Source: Paraferrimonas sp. SM1919 (lineage in GTDB: Bacteria > Pseudomonadota > Gammaproteobacteria > Enterobacterales > Shewanellaceae). From it: DNA of 44,586 nt. The position numbers were made by a program, and so were the translations under genes. The stretch's first letter is position 1; every line of letters starts with the position of its first letter. The stretch spans positions 1 to 44,586 of the forward strand of contig NZ_WINH01000030.1 in NCBI RefSeq assembly GCF_010993985.1. The letters are read 5' to 3'. Below are positions 9,004-18,433 of this stretch, in pieces. The notes under the pieces are model-generated. The model searched no databases. It saw only the letters and a list, made by a program, of their open reading frames with translations, and was not told where the DNA came from.

Positions 9004-9387
9004 ATGAGCATTGAACAAATTCTTAGTGAACAATTTACTGAAAATCAATCTATCGTAAAAGAGCTGCTTGCTGATGGTTCAGATCCGGATGCGCTTTATA
9101 CTATTGAGCACCATATCGCCAGCAGTAACTTTGAAACTCTGGAAAGGGCAGCAGTAGAATGTTTCAAGCAGGGTTATGAAGTAACCGATGCTGAACAATT
9201 AGAATTGGAAAATGGCGCAATCCTTTTCAGTTTTGATATCATTATGGAACAAGAACTTGAAGTTGAAAGGCTCAATATTGACTGTAAAACAGTAATAGAG
9301 CTCTGTCAGAATCTTGGGGTAGAATACGATGGCTGGGGAACCTACTTTATGGATCCCGATGCCGATTACTCACAAGATCAAGATTAA
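9004..9387 (+). CDS. rraB: Regulator of RNase E activity B
   Basis: A 127-aa acidic cytoplasmic protein of the RraB (YjgD) family, which binds RNase E and limits mRNA decay. Diagnostic segments are SDPDALYTIEHH, the KQGYEVTDAEQLELENGA stretch and the near-C-terminal GVEYDGWGTYF. It follows plsC by 2 bp and ends at an intrinsic terminator, so it closes this transcription unit. Confidence 0.9.
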   Translation: MSIEQILSEQFTENQSIVKELLADGSDPDALYTIEHHIASSNFETLERAAVECFKQGYEVTDAEQLELENGAILFSFDIIMEQELEVERLNIDCKTVIELCQNLGVEYDGWGTYFMDPDADYSQDQD

Positions 9388-9399
9388 TCTGTAATTAAT

Positions 9400-9427
9400 A
9401 AGGTTGTTATTTAACAGCCTTTTTTTT
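9400..9427 (+). terminator. Intrinsic terminator after rraB
   Basis: Stem AAGGTTGTT / AACAGCCTT (one G-U pair) with an ATTT loop, followed by eight T. It ends the parE-to-rraB run. Confidence 0.8.
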
Positions 9428-9502
9428 GAAGCTAATTTTAGTCTTATTGGTTGTGAATTAGCATTTTTTCAATACTCAAGATAGTTAACATGGAGAGTCA
9501 TC

Positions 9503-9838
9503 TTGCATCAGCTACGGGCAATATCTGTGGTACTACTGTGCTACTGGACTGGGTTAATAACGGTTGATTATTTTCAGCTGAGTATCCCTGTAAGTATTTT
9601 AGCCATGTTAATTCTCCTGATCGCTTTAGTGACTAAGCTGGTACCACTGCAATGGATACAGTCATTGTCCCAGTGGGCGATGGCGAATATGTCAGTGCTG
9701 TTTGTGCCGGTGATTGTGGCATTATTAGCCGTCCAACAACAACTTTTGAGCCAAGGTTGGGCAATTGTGTTGGGTACTGCGTTGGCGACCTTGCTGCAAC
9801 TGATAGTGATTATGTTAGGCTTAAAAAAATGGAAATAA
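9503..9838 (+). CDS. CidA/LrgA family membrane protein
   Basis: A 111-aa integral membrane protein with four hydrophobic helices and the PVSILAMLILLIAL segment of the LrgA/CidA family. These proteins are holin-like and pair with LrgB/CidB; in other bacteria they affect lysis, or export of pyruvate or metabolic by-products. The start is TTG at 9503: the upstream ATG (9490) is in another frame, an in-frame stop lies at 9482, and GGAGAG at 9492-9497 gives the right spacing. It overlaps lrgB by 10 bp. Confidence 0.8.
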   Translation: MHQLRAISVVLLCYWTGLITVDYFQLSIPVSILAMLILLIALVTKLVPLQWIQSLSQWAMANMSVLFVPVIVALLAVQQQLLSQGWAIVLGTALATLLQLIVIMLGLKKWK

Positions 9839-10527
9839 CTCTAATAAGCGCATTAAGTCTAAGTCTAACCTTAGGGCTATTTAAGTTATGCCAGCATTGG
9901 CAAAGGCGTTTTAAATGGTTAAATCCAGTGATTTTTACCAGTCTGCTGATCATGATAGCTATTTTGCTGTTTAATGTTATTAATCTAGAGGATTATCAGC
10001 AAGGTACTCGGGTTGCCTACTTATTACTGGAGTGGGTTGTCATCTTGTTTGCCGTACCCTTGTATAATGTTATTCAACAGGGTAAACGCCACTTTTTGAA
10101 ATTAGCCGTAATTTGTTTGATGCTAACTGGTTTAAGCACAGTTATCGGTACAATTATATATTATTTATTAGGTCTGTCTGAGGCTCTCCAGCAGTCTTTG
10201 GCTGGAAAAAGTATTACTACGCCATTGGCGCTAGTGGTTACGGCAGAGTTAGATGGTGTGTTAGCCTTGAGTGCATTCTCGGTGACGATTGCAGGTTTAA
10301 CAGGATCGTTAAGTTGGCCATGGTTAGTTAACTTGCTGAAGATAGAAAACAATAAAGTCATAGGTGTGGCGGTAGGCAGTTCTTCCCACGCAATGGGTAC
10401 GGCTTCATTACTAAGGGCTAGTGATACTGCGCTTAGTTATAGTGCTTCAGCTTTGGTTCTGTGCGGTGCCTTTAGTGTCTTGATTATACCTTGGCTAACG
10501 CCAAAACTATTGCTGCTATTGTATTAA
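9829..10527 (+). CDS. lrgB: LrgB/CidB family membrane protein
   Basis: A 232-aa polytopic protein with the conserved late segments PLALVVTAELDGVLALSA, VGVAVGSSSHAMGTA and a hydrophobic C-terminus, as in LrgB/CidB. ATG 9829 is used because the open frame upstream of it only shadows the cidA-like gene and 232 aa is the normal family length. It overlaps its partner by 10 bp. It ends one base from the stop of the convergent diguanylate cyclase gene with no terminator between them, so the two transcripts probably overlap at their 3' ends. Confidence 0.85.
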   Translation: MEITLISALSLSLTLGLFKLCQHWQRRFKWLNPVIFTSLLIMIAILLFNVINLEDYQQGTRVAYLLLEWVVILFAVPLYNVIQQGKRHFLKLAVICLMLTGLSTVIGTIIYYLLGLSEALQQSLAGKSITTPLALVVTAELDGVLALSAFSVTIAGLTGSLSWPWLVNLLKIENNKVIGVAVGSSSHAMGTASLLRASDTALSYSASALVLCGAFSVLIIPWLTPKLLLLLY

Positions 10528-10528
10528 A

Positions 10529-11464
10529 TTATGCCCATTCTGTGCGGTTTCTACCGTTGGCTTTGGCTTGATAAAGTGCCTTATCGGCCAGTTCAATCCA
10601 ATCGTTAATATTGTTGATGCTGCCATCAAGTTGGGCGATACCGATACTTACGGTAATGTTAAACTCTTGATTTTTATTGCAAAACACCAGTTTCTCAAGG
10701 TGTTTATGAAATCTTCTGGCAAAATAATTGGCGCTACTTCGGTTTGCATCCGGCAAAAGAATGGCGAATTCTTCACCCCCTAAGCGGGCCGCAATATCGG
10801 TTTTTCGAAGTGATTCTTTTATCATTTTACCGAGATTATGCAGTACTCTATCACCAAATAAGTGCCCATAAGTGTCATTAATACTCTTGAAATGATCAAC
10901 ATCAATAATGAGTAAACTGGCATGGGTTTTATTCCGATGAAAATGCGCTAATTGCTTCTCTAGTGACTGCATCATAAATTCACGATTATACAGATGAGTA
11001 AGCCCATCTGTTTGGCTAACTTGCTCCAATTTGAGTTTAGAATGGGCAATTTGCGACACGTCGTAAACCAAAATGCTGAGTAACTCAAAATCACCATTAG
11101 CATTTAGAGTCGGCTGTAGGGTGATATTTTGGTACATTTTATTGCCTAAGCCCGTTAACGGTTGCGACTTGATAAAAGGAAATAAATGCGGCCTCTGCTC
11201 CCAGTTAATAAAGGATCGATTTTTATACATAAAGGCGGCTTTGATTTTTTGTCTTAACCAAGTCTCAGGGAGTTCTGGGCAGGATTTAAATAGATCTTTT
11301 CCTTGAATTTGCGCAAAAGAAATACCTGAATATTCCTCCATAAATCTATTCCAATTATGCACAATGCCATGTTGATCTATCATTACAACACCGATTTCAA
11401 GGTTATTGAATAAATCTTCTAGGTTTCCTGTGTGCTTTTTAAGGTTGCTGCTGATTAGTTCCAT
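10529..11464 (-). CDS. PAS-GGDEF diguanylate cyclase
   Basis: A 311-aa soluble protein. An N-terminal PAS domain (about 12-140, GVVMIDQHGIVHNWNRFMEE) is joined to a GGDEF domain (150-311). The active site is GGEEF at 229-233, with the metal Asp in IIDVDHFKSIND and an RxxD product-inhibition site (R220-D223) five residues before it, so an active, feedback-inhibited cyclase is expected. It has no membrane segment. It starts inside the end of the REC-CheC gene (10-bp overlap) and is thus co-expressed with it. Confidence 0.9.
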   Translation of the reverse strand: MELISSNLKKHTGNLEDLFNNLEIGVVMIDQHGIVHNWNRFMEEYSGISFAQIQGKDLFKSCPELPETWLRQKIKAAFMYKNRSFINWEQRPHLFPFIKSQPLTGLGNKMYQNITLQPTLNANGDFELLSILVYDVSQIAHSKLKLEQVSQTDGLTHLYNREFMMQSLEKQLAHFHRNKTHASLLIIDVDHFKSINDTYGHLFGDRVLHNLGKMIKESLRKTDIAARLGGEEFAILLPDANRSSANYFARRFHKHLEKLVFCNKNQEFNITVSIGIAQLDGSINNINDWIELADKALYQAKANGRNRTEWA

Positions 11465-12447
11465 ACTTTGATCTTACTTAATTTATTCTCCAGTACAGCA
11501 ATGGAGTGCTCACCTATTACCACCAGTAATTTACAATCGATACTAGTAGCAGGAATTCGATAGTTCATTTCTATCACTAAGTGTTGCTCAGTAGAATTTC
11601 GGTGGTTCTCGAATATTTCTGCCAGACAAAGGTGGTGGCCCAAAATGACAGGGTTATTTTGATTTAATTGACAAGCAAGCAATTCAGCAAATCCTGCTAA
11701 AAATGCCCCTACCAGCATATTGGATAAGTCCACTAAAATCTCTGCTTCAGGATGCTCCTGTTCACTAATTTCCATGATAGTTGCCATTTCTTCGAAGCCA
11801 TTAATGTTAAATAGCAGCATGGCTTCACCACTTAATCCTGACCCTATAAAGCTTTGGCAGACTGCGGAGATTTCATCCTTAGGAAAAGTTGATAATTGTG
11901 CGGTGAGTTGACCAAGATTACTCAGATAAGAACTTGGACTTTGGATTTCAACGAAGCGATCATAGAGTAACCCAAATAGCGATGCTGAATTTCCCATGGC
12001 AATATTAGCAAGTTCTTGGCTAGCCTCAATTAAATCTGGGGTGACTGCATGAGGGCAAGTCTGAGCGCTAATCTGATGGGGTTCATTGATCCCTAATTGC
12101 TTAAAAGCCAAAAAGACATCTTCACTATAAATGGGCTTTTCTAGAAAAAGTTGGGCACCAAGTTGGGCTACTTTTTGTTTGGTCTTTAACTGGCAATCAG
12201 CAGAGATCACTATTATCTTCAAAGAAGGGTAGCGGGGTTTGATAAACTCCAAAATATCAAAACCACTGATGTTCGGCAGGTTTAGATCAAGTAATAAGAC
12301 ATCAATAGTTTGATTAGCTAATACCGCGTATGCTTGCTCAGCATTTTGTGCCAGGAAAATATCAACATCAAATAAACTGTTAATAATATTTGAGGTATGC
12401 TTCCTAGCAAGTTTAGAATCATCACATATTAATATTTGTAGTTTCAT
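11455..12447 (-). CDS. Response regulator with C-terminal CheC-like phosphatase domain
   Basis: A 330-aa two-domain protein. The REC domain (1-120) has the acidic pair Asp9/Asp10, phospho-acceptor Asp54, Ser82 and Lys104. Residues 135-330 resemble CheC/CheX phosphatases: the first active-site helix has ExxN (Glu145, Asn148) followed by MG, and the second half-site reads DLSNMLVG, with Asp240 in place of Glu and Asn243 kept. Such domains dephosphorylate CheY-type receivers. Fused to its own REC and set before a PAS-GGDEF cyclase, it probably links phosphosignalling to c-di-GMP. The partner kinase is not in the window. Confidence 0.82.
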   Translation of the reverse strand: MKLQILICDDSKLARKHTSNIINSLFDVDIFLAQNAEQAYAVLANQTIDVLLLDLNLPNISGFDILEFIKPRYPSLKIIVISADCQLKTKQKVAQLGAQLFLEKPIYSEDVFLAFKQLGINEPHQISAQTCPHAVTPDLIEASQELANIAMGNSASLFGLLYDRFVEIQSPSSYLSNLGQLTAQLSTFPKDEISAVCQSFIGSGLSGEAMLLFNINGFEEMATIMEISEQEHPEAEILVDLSNMLVGAFLAGFAELLACQLNQNNPVILGHHLCLAEIFENHRNSTEQHLVIEMNYRIPATSIDCKLLVVIGEHSIAVLENKLSKIKVWN

Positions 12448-12583
12448 ATTAGGTATCCTTACCTAAAAAATGTCTCCACAATTTTATAGCAGAGTATATT
12501 CAGTAATTTTGAAAAACTTATACAACATTTAACTATAAAGTAGCATAGTTGTAAATGTTTACTAACCAGATAAGAGCGCTAAT

Positions 12584-12826
12584 TTGCAGCAGATAGAGAT
12601 CTTTGAAATACCAAGCCCATGTGTTGGGGTTTGTCAAAACAATAACAAAGGTTATTGTCGAGGTTGTGCACGCTCAAGGCAGGAAAGGTTTGAGTGGCAA
12701 ACCTACAGCGATGCTCAAAAAAAAGAAGTCATCAGGTTATGTAATCAGCGAAAAGCCAGAAGTAGAAATCGTGACTTCAAAAAAGAAGCCACTAATACCA
12801 ATTCTCAATTAGATTTGGATTTTTAG
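12584..12826 (+). CDS. DUF1289 family small cysteine protein
   Basis: An 80-aa protein with the DUF1289 signature SPCVGVC ... YCRGCARSRQE ... W. The four Cys (CxxxC and CxxC) suggest a metal or Fe-S site, not proven here. The start is TTG 12584 with AAGAG about eight bases upstream; an ATG in another frame at 12603 is not used by the family. Its stop overlaps the stop of the convergent outer-membrane gene by 4 bp. Confidence 0.8.
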   Translation: MQQIEIFEIPSPCVGVCQNNNKGYCRGCARSRQERFEWQTYSDAQKKEVIRLCNQRKARSRNRDFKKEATNTNSQLDLDF

Positions 12827-13395
12827 AAGGGCACTGAGAAGCCGCCATCAAAACTGATGTCGTATTCATTTTGAGTCAGGTTGTACTCATAAGAGGTACT
12901 GAAATCAAAGCTTAAGTGATCATTGATTGGGGTACTAATCCCTAATGAGACACCGGTTGACCAGTCACCGTCAACAAATTCATACTCTTTGCGCGGGTTT
13001 GAATCTTCTAAGAAGCCCTTAGCGATACCTGTGGTAATCGTAAAGGTATCATTGATAGCGTAATTGACCGTAGCAATGGCAGTAAAGGTATGACTTTGCT
13101 TGTTTGGGCCATTATCTTGAGGCTCAACTTCTTGGTCCCAAGCAAGGACACCAGAAACTGACCACTTGTCATCAAGCATATGGGTGTAGCCACCGCTAAA
13201 TCCCCAAAAGTATTTATCTTTACCTGGATAAATACCAAAGCTAGGACCGAAATTTATTCGACCATCCATAAGGGTTATGCCACCAAGCCCAACTTTATTT
13301 TGAGTGCGGGGATCTTTTGCTTTTGATGATGGCTGTTCAGCTGCTATTGCAGTAAATGTTAAGCCACTAGCTAATAGTAAAGCTATTAATCTCAT
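12823..13395 (-). CDS. Putative outer-membrane beta-barrel protein
   Basis: A 190-aa exported protein with signal peptide MRLIALLLASGLTFTAIAA. The mature part alternates amphipathic strands (FWGFSGGYTHML, WSVSGVLAWDQE, TFTAIATVNYAI, GVSLGISTPI, LSFDFSTSYEYNL) and ends in Phe, the usual BAM signal. It looks like an eight-strand barrel of unknown function, similar in style to uncharacterised Shewanella/Vibrio surface proteins. Upstream, 13396-13590 is AT-rich and presumably carries its promoter. Confidence 0.65.
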   Translation of the reverse strand: MRLIALLLASGLTFTAIAAEQPSSKAKDPRTQNKVGLGGITLMDGRINFGPSFGIYPGKDKYFWGFSGGYTHMLDDKWSVSGVLAWDQEVEPQDNGPNKQSHTFTAIATVNYAINDTFTITTGIAKGFLEDSNPRKEYEFVDGDWSTGVSLGISTPINDHLSFDFSTSYEYNLTQNEYDISFDGGFSVPF

Positions 13396-13590
13396 TCAGT
13401 ATCGCTCTTAGTAATAGGCTCATATGAGTATAGATGACAGACAGTGATCCGTAACATCAATATAGAATCGAGTATGGCATATAAATACTTAATAGGTAAT
13501 GAATACTTCATTATAAATTAATTTTTACAAGCACTTTTTACATGAGTGTTAACGTCAATTAATTATGTAAAGAATATGCAAAAAGCATAT

Positions 13591-13617
13591 AAAAAAGGCT
13601 GCCTAGGGGCAGCCTTT
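13591..13617 (-). terminator. Intrinsic terminator of valS
   Basis: A perfect 10-bp stem AAAGGCTGCC / GGCAGCCTTT with a four-base loop. Read on the minus strand it is followed by six T. It lies 24 bp past the valS stop. Confidence 0.88.
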
Positions 13618-13640
13618 AATCATTGCAGTCAATGAATCTC

Positions 13641-16496
13641 TTATAAAGAAGCTAATTGCTGTTTTTGTTCGTTTAGCTTAGCCACGTCACGACGCATTTC
13701 ATCAAGCTTAGCTTGTTCTTTTTCGATTACTGCAGCAGGGGCTTTACTAACAAAATTGTCGTTGTTTAGCTTGCCTTCAACGCGGGCGAGATCCTTGTTG
13801 ATCTTTTCTAGCTGTTTATCGATACGAGCCACTTCCGCTTCCACATCGACCAGACCTGCCATAGGGATAAGCAGTTCCATGTCTCCCACAAGCGCAGTGG
13901 TAGAAAGCGGTGCGGTGTCATCCGCGCCTAGTACCTTAATGTCTTCAAGGTTAGCCAGCTTAAATAGGAAGGTTTGGTTTTCCTGCAGGCGGCGCTCGGC
14001 ATCTGTATCTAGGTTGCGCACTAGTGCGTTTAGTGGCTTGCTTGGCGAGATAGCCAGTTCAGCACGGATATTACGTACCGCAACAATGGCTTGTTTTAGC
14101 CACTCAAGGTCACTCATTGCTTGCTTGTCTACCGCAGAACCATCAAATTCTGGGTAGGCGGCTAGCATAATGGTGTCACCAGTGACGTTAACTAGAGGCT
14201 TAACACGGTTCCAAATGGTTTCAGTAATGTATGGCATTACTGGGTGCATTAGACGCATTAGGGCTTCTAAAATGGTCACTAGGGTATGACGTGTACCGCG
14301 TTGCTCGGCTTCGTTACCGCTTTGTAGAACCGGCTTAGTGAGTTCTAGGTACCAGTCACAGAATTGATTCCATGTGAACTCATATAGGGCATTGGCGGCA
14401 AGGTCGAAACGGTAGTTGTCAATGTGGCCCGATACCTGTTGTACGGTTTCATTGAATAGACCAACAATCCATTTGTCTGCCAGTGATAGTGTCATGTCAC
14501 CGCCGTTTTGACCGCAATCTTGTTCTTCGGTATTCATTAACACATAACGAGAAGCGTTCCAAATCTTGTTGCAGAAGTTACGGTAGCCATCAAGACGACT
14601 CATATCCCAGTTAATGTCACGACCAGTTGAAGCCATTGCCGCTAGGGTAAAGCGCAGCGCATCGGTACCGTGTGGGTTGATGCCATCAGGGAACTGCTTC
14701 TTGGTCGACTTACCAATCTTGTCAGCAAGCTTAGACTGCATCATGTTCGAAGTACGCTTATGCAGTAGGCTTTCAAGGTCGATACCGTCAATCATATCGA
14801 GTGGGTCAAGCACGTTACCCTTAGATTTAGACATCTTGTCACCGTTTTCATCACGGATAAGACCAGTAACATAAACGGTTTTAAACGGTACCTGTGGTTT
14901 ACCGTCTTCATCTTTGATGAAGTGCATGGTCATCATGATCATGCGGGCAACCCAGAAGAAGATAATATCGAAACCGGTTACCAGTACGTCAGATGGGTGG
15001 AAAGTCTTAAGGTCTTCGGTGTTCTCTGGCCAACCTAGGGTCGAGAAGGTCCAAAGTGCAGAAGAGAACCAAGTATCAAGGACATCATCATCTTGCTTAA
15101 GAGTAACATCGCTGCCTAGGTTGTTATTTTGACGAACTTCTTCTTCAGAGCGGCCAACGTATACTTTACCAGCTTCATCGTACCAAGCAGGGATTCGATG
15201 CCCCCACCATAACTGACGAGAAATACACCAGTCTTGAATGTCACGCATCCAAGAGTAGTACATGTTTTCATATTGCTTAGGCACAAACTGAATGTCGCCA
15301 TTTTCTACGGCTTCGAGGGCGGTTTTCGCCATCGGCGCAACGGCAACATACCATTGGTCTGTCAGTAGTGGCTCAATCACCACCCCAGAACGGTCACCAT
15401 AAGGGATGGTTAAAGCATGATCTTTAATTTCGTCAAGCAAACCCAGTTGCTCAAACTCAGCAACAATGGCTTTACGGGCGGCAAAACGCTCTAGACCGTG
15501 ATAACGCTCTGGCAGTGGCGCTTCAATGTCTTTATTTAAGGTGCCATCGGTGTTGATCACTTCCGCTTCTGTACGAACTTCAGCGTTTTTAGTGAAGATG
15601 TTGTACATTACAAGGCCAGCACGCTTACCTACTTCATAGTCGTTAAAGTCGTGGGCAGGGGTGATTTTCACACAACCTGTGCCTTTTTCCATATCCGCGT
15701 GTTCGTCACCCACAATTGGGATGCGACGATTAACGATAGGAAGAATGATCTCTTTACCGATTAAATCTTTGTAACGAGGATCTTCAGGATTTACGGCAAC
15801 CGCAGAGTCACCCAGCATGGTTTCTGGACGAGTGGTGGCGACCACTAGGTAGTCTTTACCATCAGAAGTTAGGGTGTCATCTGCTAATGGGTAGCGGAAG
15901 TGCCACATATGGCCTTGCTTGTCTTTGTTTTCTACTTCAAGATCAGAAATCGCAGTGTGCAGTTTTGGATCCCAGTTTACCAGGCGCTTACCACGGTAAA
16001 TTAGGTCGTCTTGGTATAGACGAACAAACACTTCTTGTACGGCTTTAGATAGACCTTCGTCCATGGTAAAGCGTTCACGATCCCAATCTACCGAGGCACC
16101 AAGACGACGTAGCTGTTTAGTAATGGTACCGCCGGATTGTTCCTTCCAGTCCCATACTTTATCCATGAAAGCATCACGGCCAATATCGTGACGTGATAAC
16201 CCTTCTTCAGCTTCCAGCTTACGCTCAACCAGCATTTGCGTGGCAATACCTGCGTGGTCAGTACCCACTTGCCAAAGGGTGTTCTTACCCTTCATACGTT
16301 GGTAACGAATTAGGGTATCCATGATGGTATCTTGGAAAGCATGACCCATGTGTAGGCTACCGGTGACGTTTGGTGGCGGGATCATGATTGAGTAGTTACC
16401 GTTTGATTGGTCACCACTTGGCTTGAAGTAACCTTTCTCTTCCCAAGCTTGATATAGGGCTTGCTCGATTGAATTAGGATTGTAAGTCTTTTCCAT
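13641..16496 (-). CDS. valS: Valyl-tRNA synthetase
   Basis: A 951-aa class I synthetase that charges tRNA-Val. It has PPPNVTGSLHMGHAF (HIGH-type motif at 49-52), an editing domain in the middle, KMSKSKG at about residue 553, the anticodon-binding helices (WNQFCDWYLELTKP), and the C-terminal coiled-coil arm (LEKINKDLARVEGKL...) usual for ValRS. Length fits the family (951 aa in E. coli). In E. coli holC lies between pepA and valS; here the 208-bp gap contains no such gene. Confidence 0.98.
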   Translation of the reverse strand: MEKTYNPNSIEQALYQAWEEKGYFKPSGDQSNGNYSIMIPPPNVTGSLHMGHAFQDTIMDTLIRYQRMKGKNTLWQVGTDHAGIATQMLVERKLEAEEGLSRHDIGRDAFMDKVWDWKEQSGGTITKQLRRLGASVDWDRERFTMDEGLSKAVQEVFVRLYQDDLIYRGKRLVNWDPKLHTAISDLEVENKDKQGHMWHFRYPLADDTLTSDGKDYLVVATTRPETMLGDSAVAVNPEDPRYKDLIGKEIILPIVNRRIPIVGDEHADMEKGTGCVKITPAHDFNDYEVGKRAGLVMYNIFTKNAEVRTEAEVINTDGTLNKDIEAPLPERYHGLERFAARKAIVAEFEQLGLLDEIKDHALTIPYGDRSGVVIEPLLTDQWYVAVAPMAKTALEAVENGDIQFVPKQYENMYYSWMRDIQDWCISRQLWWGHRIPAWYDEAGKVYVGRSEEEVRQNNNLGSDVTLKQDDDVLDTWFSSALWTFSTLGWPENTEDLKTFHPSDVLVTGFDIIFFWVARMIMMTMHFIKDEDGKPQVPFKTVYVTGLIRDENGDKMSKSKGNVLDPLDMIDGIDLESLLHKRTSNMMQSKLADKIGKSTKKQFPDGINPHGTDALRFTLAAMASTGRDINWDMSRLDGYRNFCNKIWNASRYVLMNTEEQDCGQNGGDMTLSLADKWIVGLFNETVQQVSGHIDNYRFDLAANALYEFTWNQFCDWYLELTKPVLQSGNEAEQRGTRHTLVTILEALMRLMHPVMPYITETIWNRVKPLVNVTGDTIMLAAYPEFDGSAVDKQAMSDLEWLKQAIVAVRNIRAELAISPSKPLNALVRNLDTDAERRLQENQTFLFKLANLEDIKVLGADDTAPLSTTALVGDMELLIPMAGLVDVEAEVARIDKQLEKINKDLARVEGKLNNDNFVSKAPAAVIEKEQAKLDEMRRDVAKLNEQKQQLASL

Positions 16497-16652
16497 GGAA
16501 TCGATATTCTCTGAAGTTAGGCCATAAAGGCGATAGCATTAGCGCTATTTAAACCGAAAACGCCGCTTTTGGCGGTTTTGTGTTCAGTTTTTCGTAAATA
16601 CTTATAAACCCCATATTATGACGTAAAAATGCACTAGGCTCTAGGGGATAGC

Positions 16653-16683
16653 AAAAAAAAACGGCAAGCTAAGCTTACCGTTT
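16653..16683 (-). terminator. Intrinsic terminator of pepA
   Basis: An inverted repeat AACGGcAAGCT / AAGCTTACCGTT with one mismatch. On the minus strand it is followed by nine T; on the plus strand six T follow, so it may act both ways. Confidence 0.8.
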
Positions 16684-16704
16684 TTTAAAATTGTTAACTT
16701 AAGT

Positions 16705-18213
16705 TTACTCTTGGCTGCTGGCGTCAACGCGGTTCAGTAGGAATTGAGCCAAAATAGGTACAGGACGGCCGGTGGAACCTTTATTCTTGCCAGACTGCCA
16801 AGCGGTACCAGCACAGTCAATGTGTGCCCAGTGGTACTTTTTAGCAAAGCGAGATAGGAAACACGCCGCAGTAATGGTCCCGGCTTCTTTGCCACCAATG
16901 TTAGCCATATCCGCAAATGGGCTGTCCAGTTGTGACTGATACTCATCCCATAATGGTAAGCGCCATGCGCGGTCACCGGATTGCTCACCCGCATTTAAAA
17001 TTTCATGGGCAAGGGGATTATGGTTAGCCAGGAGACCTGAGGCTTGACCACCTAAAGCGACCACACAGGCACCGGTTAGGGTGGCGGTATCAATCACTAA
17101 CTCAGGATCAAAACGCTCAACGTAAGTTAGTGCGTCACACAGCACTAAACGGCCTTCGGCGTCAGTGTTTAACACTTCCACGGTTTGACCAGACATGGTA
17201 GTTAAAATGTCCCCAGGACGGTAAGCACGGCCAGAAGGCATGTTCTCACAGCCCGCTAGAATACCAATCACGTTTAATGGGAGATCCATTTCAACTAGGG
17301 TTTGCATTGCACCAAGAACGCCCGCAGCACCGCCCATGTCATATTTCATCTCATCCATGCCAGCGCCAGGTTTAAGTGAAATACCACCGGAATCAAAGGT
17401 TAAACCCTTACCAATTAACACAATAGGACGAGCGCTTGAATCTGGATTACCTTGGTAGTTCATTACTGTCATGATTGATTCGTTGTCACTACCACGGCCA
17501 ACCGCTAAGTATGAATTCATACCCAGCTGTTCCATTTGTTCTTCTCCTACCGTTGTTACTGTCAGCTTGTCAAAGTTCTCGGCCATTTGACGAGCTTGTG
17601 AAGCAAGGTAAGCGGGATTACAAATGTTTGGTGGCATGTTGGCCACGTCACGACAAAGCTTCATACCCGCAGCCACCGCATTACCATGATTAACGGCCTG
17701 TTCTCCTAGCGTTAATTCACGGCGGGTAGGTACGTTAAAGATGAGTTTACGAAGGGGGCGACGGTATTCATCTTTTTTGCTTTTTAGAACATCAAAATTA
17801 TAAAGACTGGCATGGCTAGTCTCTACGGCTTGACGAACTTTCCAATAAGTGTCGCGACCTTTAACATGAAGCTCGGTTAGGAAACATACTGCTTCCATTG
17901 AGCCAGTTTCATTTAGAGTATTGATGGTTTTAGTGATAATTTGCTTATATTGACGCTCATCAAGTTCACGTTCTTTACCACAGCCAACCAGCAGAACCCG
18001 CTCAGAAAGGACATTAGGTACATGATGCAGCAACAGCATTTGTCCTGGCTTACCTTCAAGATCGCCACGACGCAGTAGGTTTGAAATATAACCTTCACTA
18101 ATTTGATCAAGTTGCTCAGCAATGCCTGATAAACGACGGGGCTCGTAAACACCAACTACAATACAAGCAGAACGTTGTTTCTCAGGGCTACCGCTCTTGA
18201 CATGAAACTCCAT
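16705..18213 (-). CDS. pepA: Cytosol aminopeptidase PepA (leucyl aminopeptidase, M17)
   Basis: A 502-aa hexameric zinc/manganese aminopeptidase. In some bacteria PepA also binds DNA as a Xer accessory factor. The M17 signature NTDAEGRL lies at about 348-355. Metal-site segments GKGLTFDSGGISLKP and YDMGGAAG precede it. The N-terminus MEFHVKSGSPEKQRSACIV starts at ATG 18213, with AGGAG six bases upstream; a longer frame from GTG 18219 would begin between that site and the ATG and is not favoured. It is divergent from lptF across 220 bp. Confidence 0.96.
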   Translation of the reverse strand: MEFHVKSGSPEKQRSACIVVGVYEPRRLSGIAEQLDQISEGYISNLLRRGDLEGKPGQMLLLHHVPNVLSERVLLVGCGKERELDERQYKQIITKTINTLNETGSMEAVCFLTELHVKGRDTYWKVRQAVETSHASLYNFDVLKSKKDEYRRPLRKLIFNVPTRRELTLGEQAVNHGNAVAAGMKLCRDVANMPPNICNPAYLASQARQMAENFDKLTVTTVGEEQMEQLGMNSYLAVGRGSDNESIMTVMNYQGNPDSSARPIVLIGKGLTFDSGGISLKPGAGMDEMKYDMGGAAGVLGAMQTLVEMDLPLNVIGILAGCENMPSGRAYRPGDILTTMSGQTVEVLNTDAEGRLVLCDALTYVERFDPELVIDTATLTGACVVALGGQASGLLANHNPLAHEILNAGEQSGDRAWRLPLWDEYQSQLDSPFADMANIGGKEAGTITAACFLSRFAKKYHWAHIDCAGTAWQSGKNKGSTGRPVPILAQFLLNRVDASSQE

Positions 18214-18433
18214 GAACACTCCTAATTATTAAAGACATACAGTCATTATTGTTAGATAATAAAGCTTTCCGCGATTTCAGTTCAGCTAATCGGGATAGTT
18301 TAAATTTTTATATTTTTGTTCGCGCTTTACCTTAAGAGTAGGGTCTAAGGCTAGAAAACTAGTAAAAAAGCAGCATTTATATTGAAGTTAAGCGGATTTG
18401 CGCAAAAATACAAGTTTATTAACGGAATTGGCA

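Noticed and set aside
9652..9828. Upstream extension of the LrgB frame to 9652
   Set aside because: It only overlaps the LrgA-type gene in another frame. The family N-terminus and length agree with ATG 9829.
13756..15301. Several reading frames of 60-130 codons opposite valS
   Set aside because: They are rich in Ser/Arg, lack ribosome sites and mirror the codon pattern of the synthetase, so they are antisense shadows.
16557..16579. Hairpin in the valS leader (AAAACGCC / GGCGGTTTT)
   Set aside because: One bulge and only four T on the valS side; too weak to call an attenuator, and bacterial T-box control of valS is not expected in this group.
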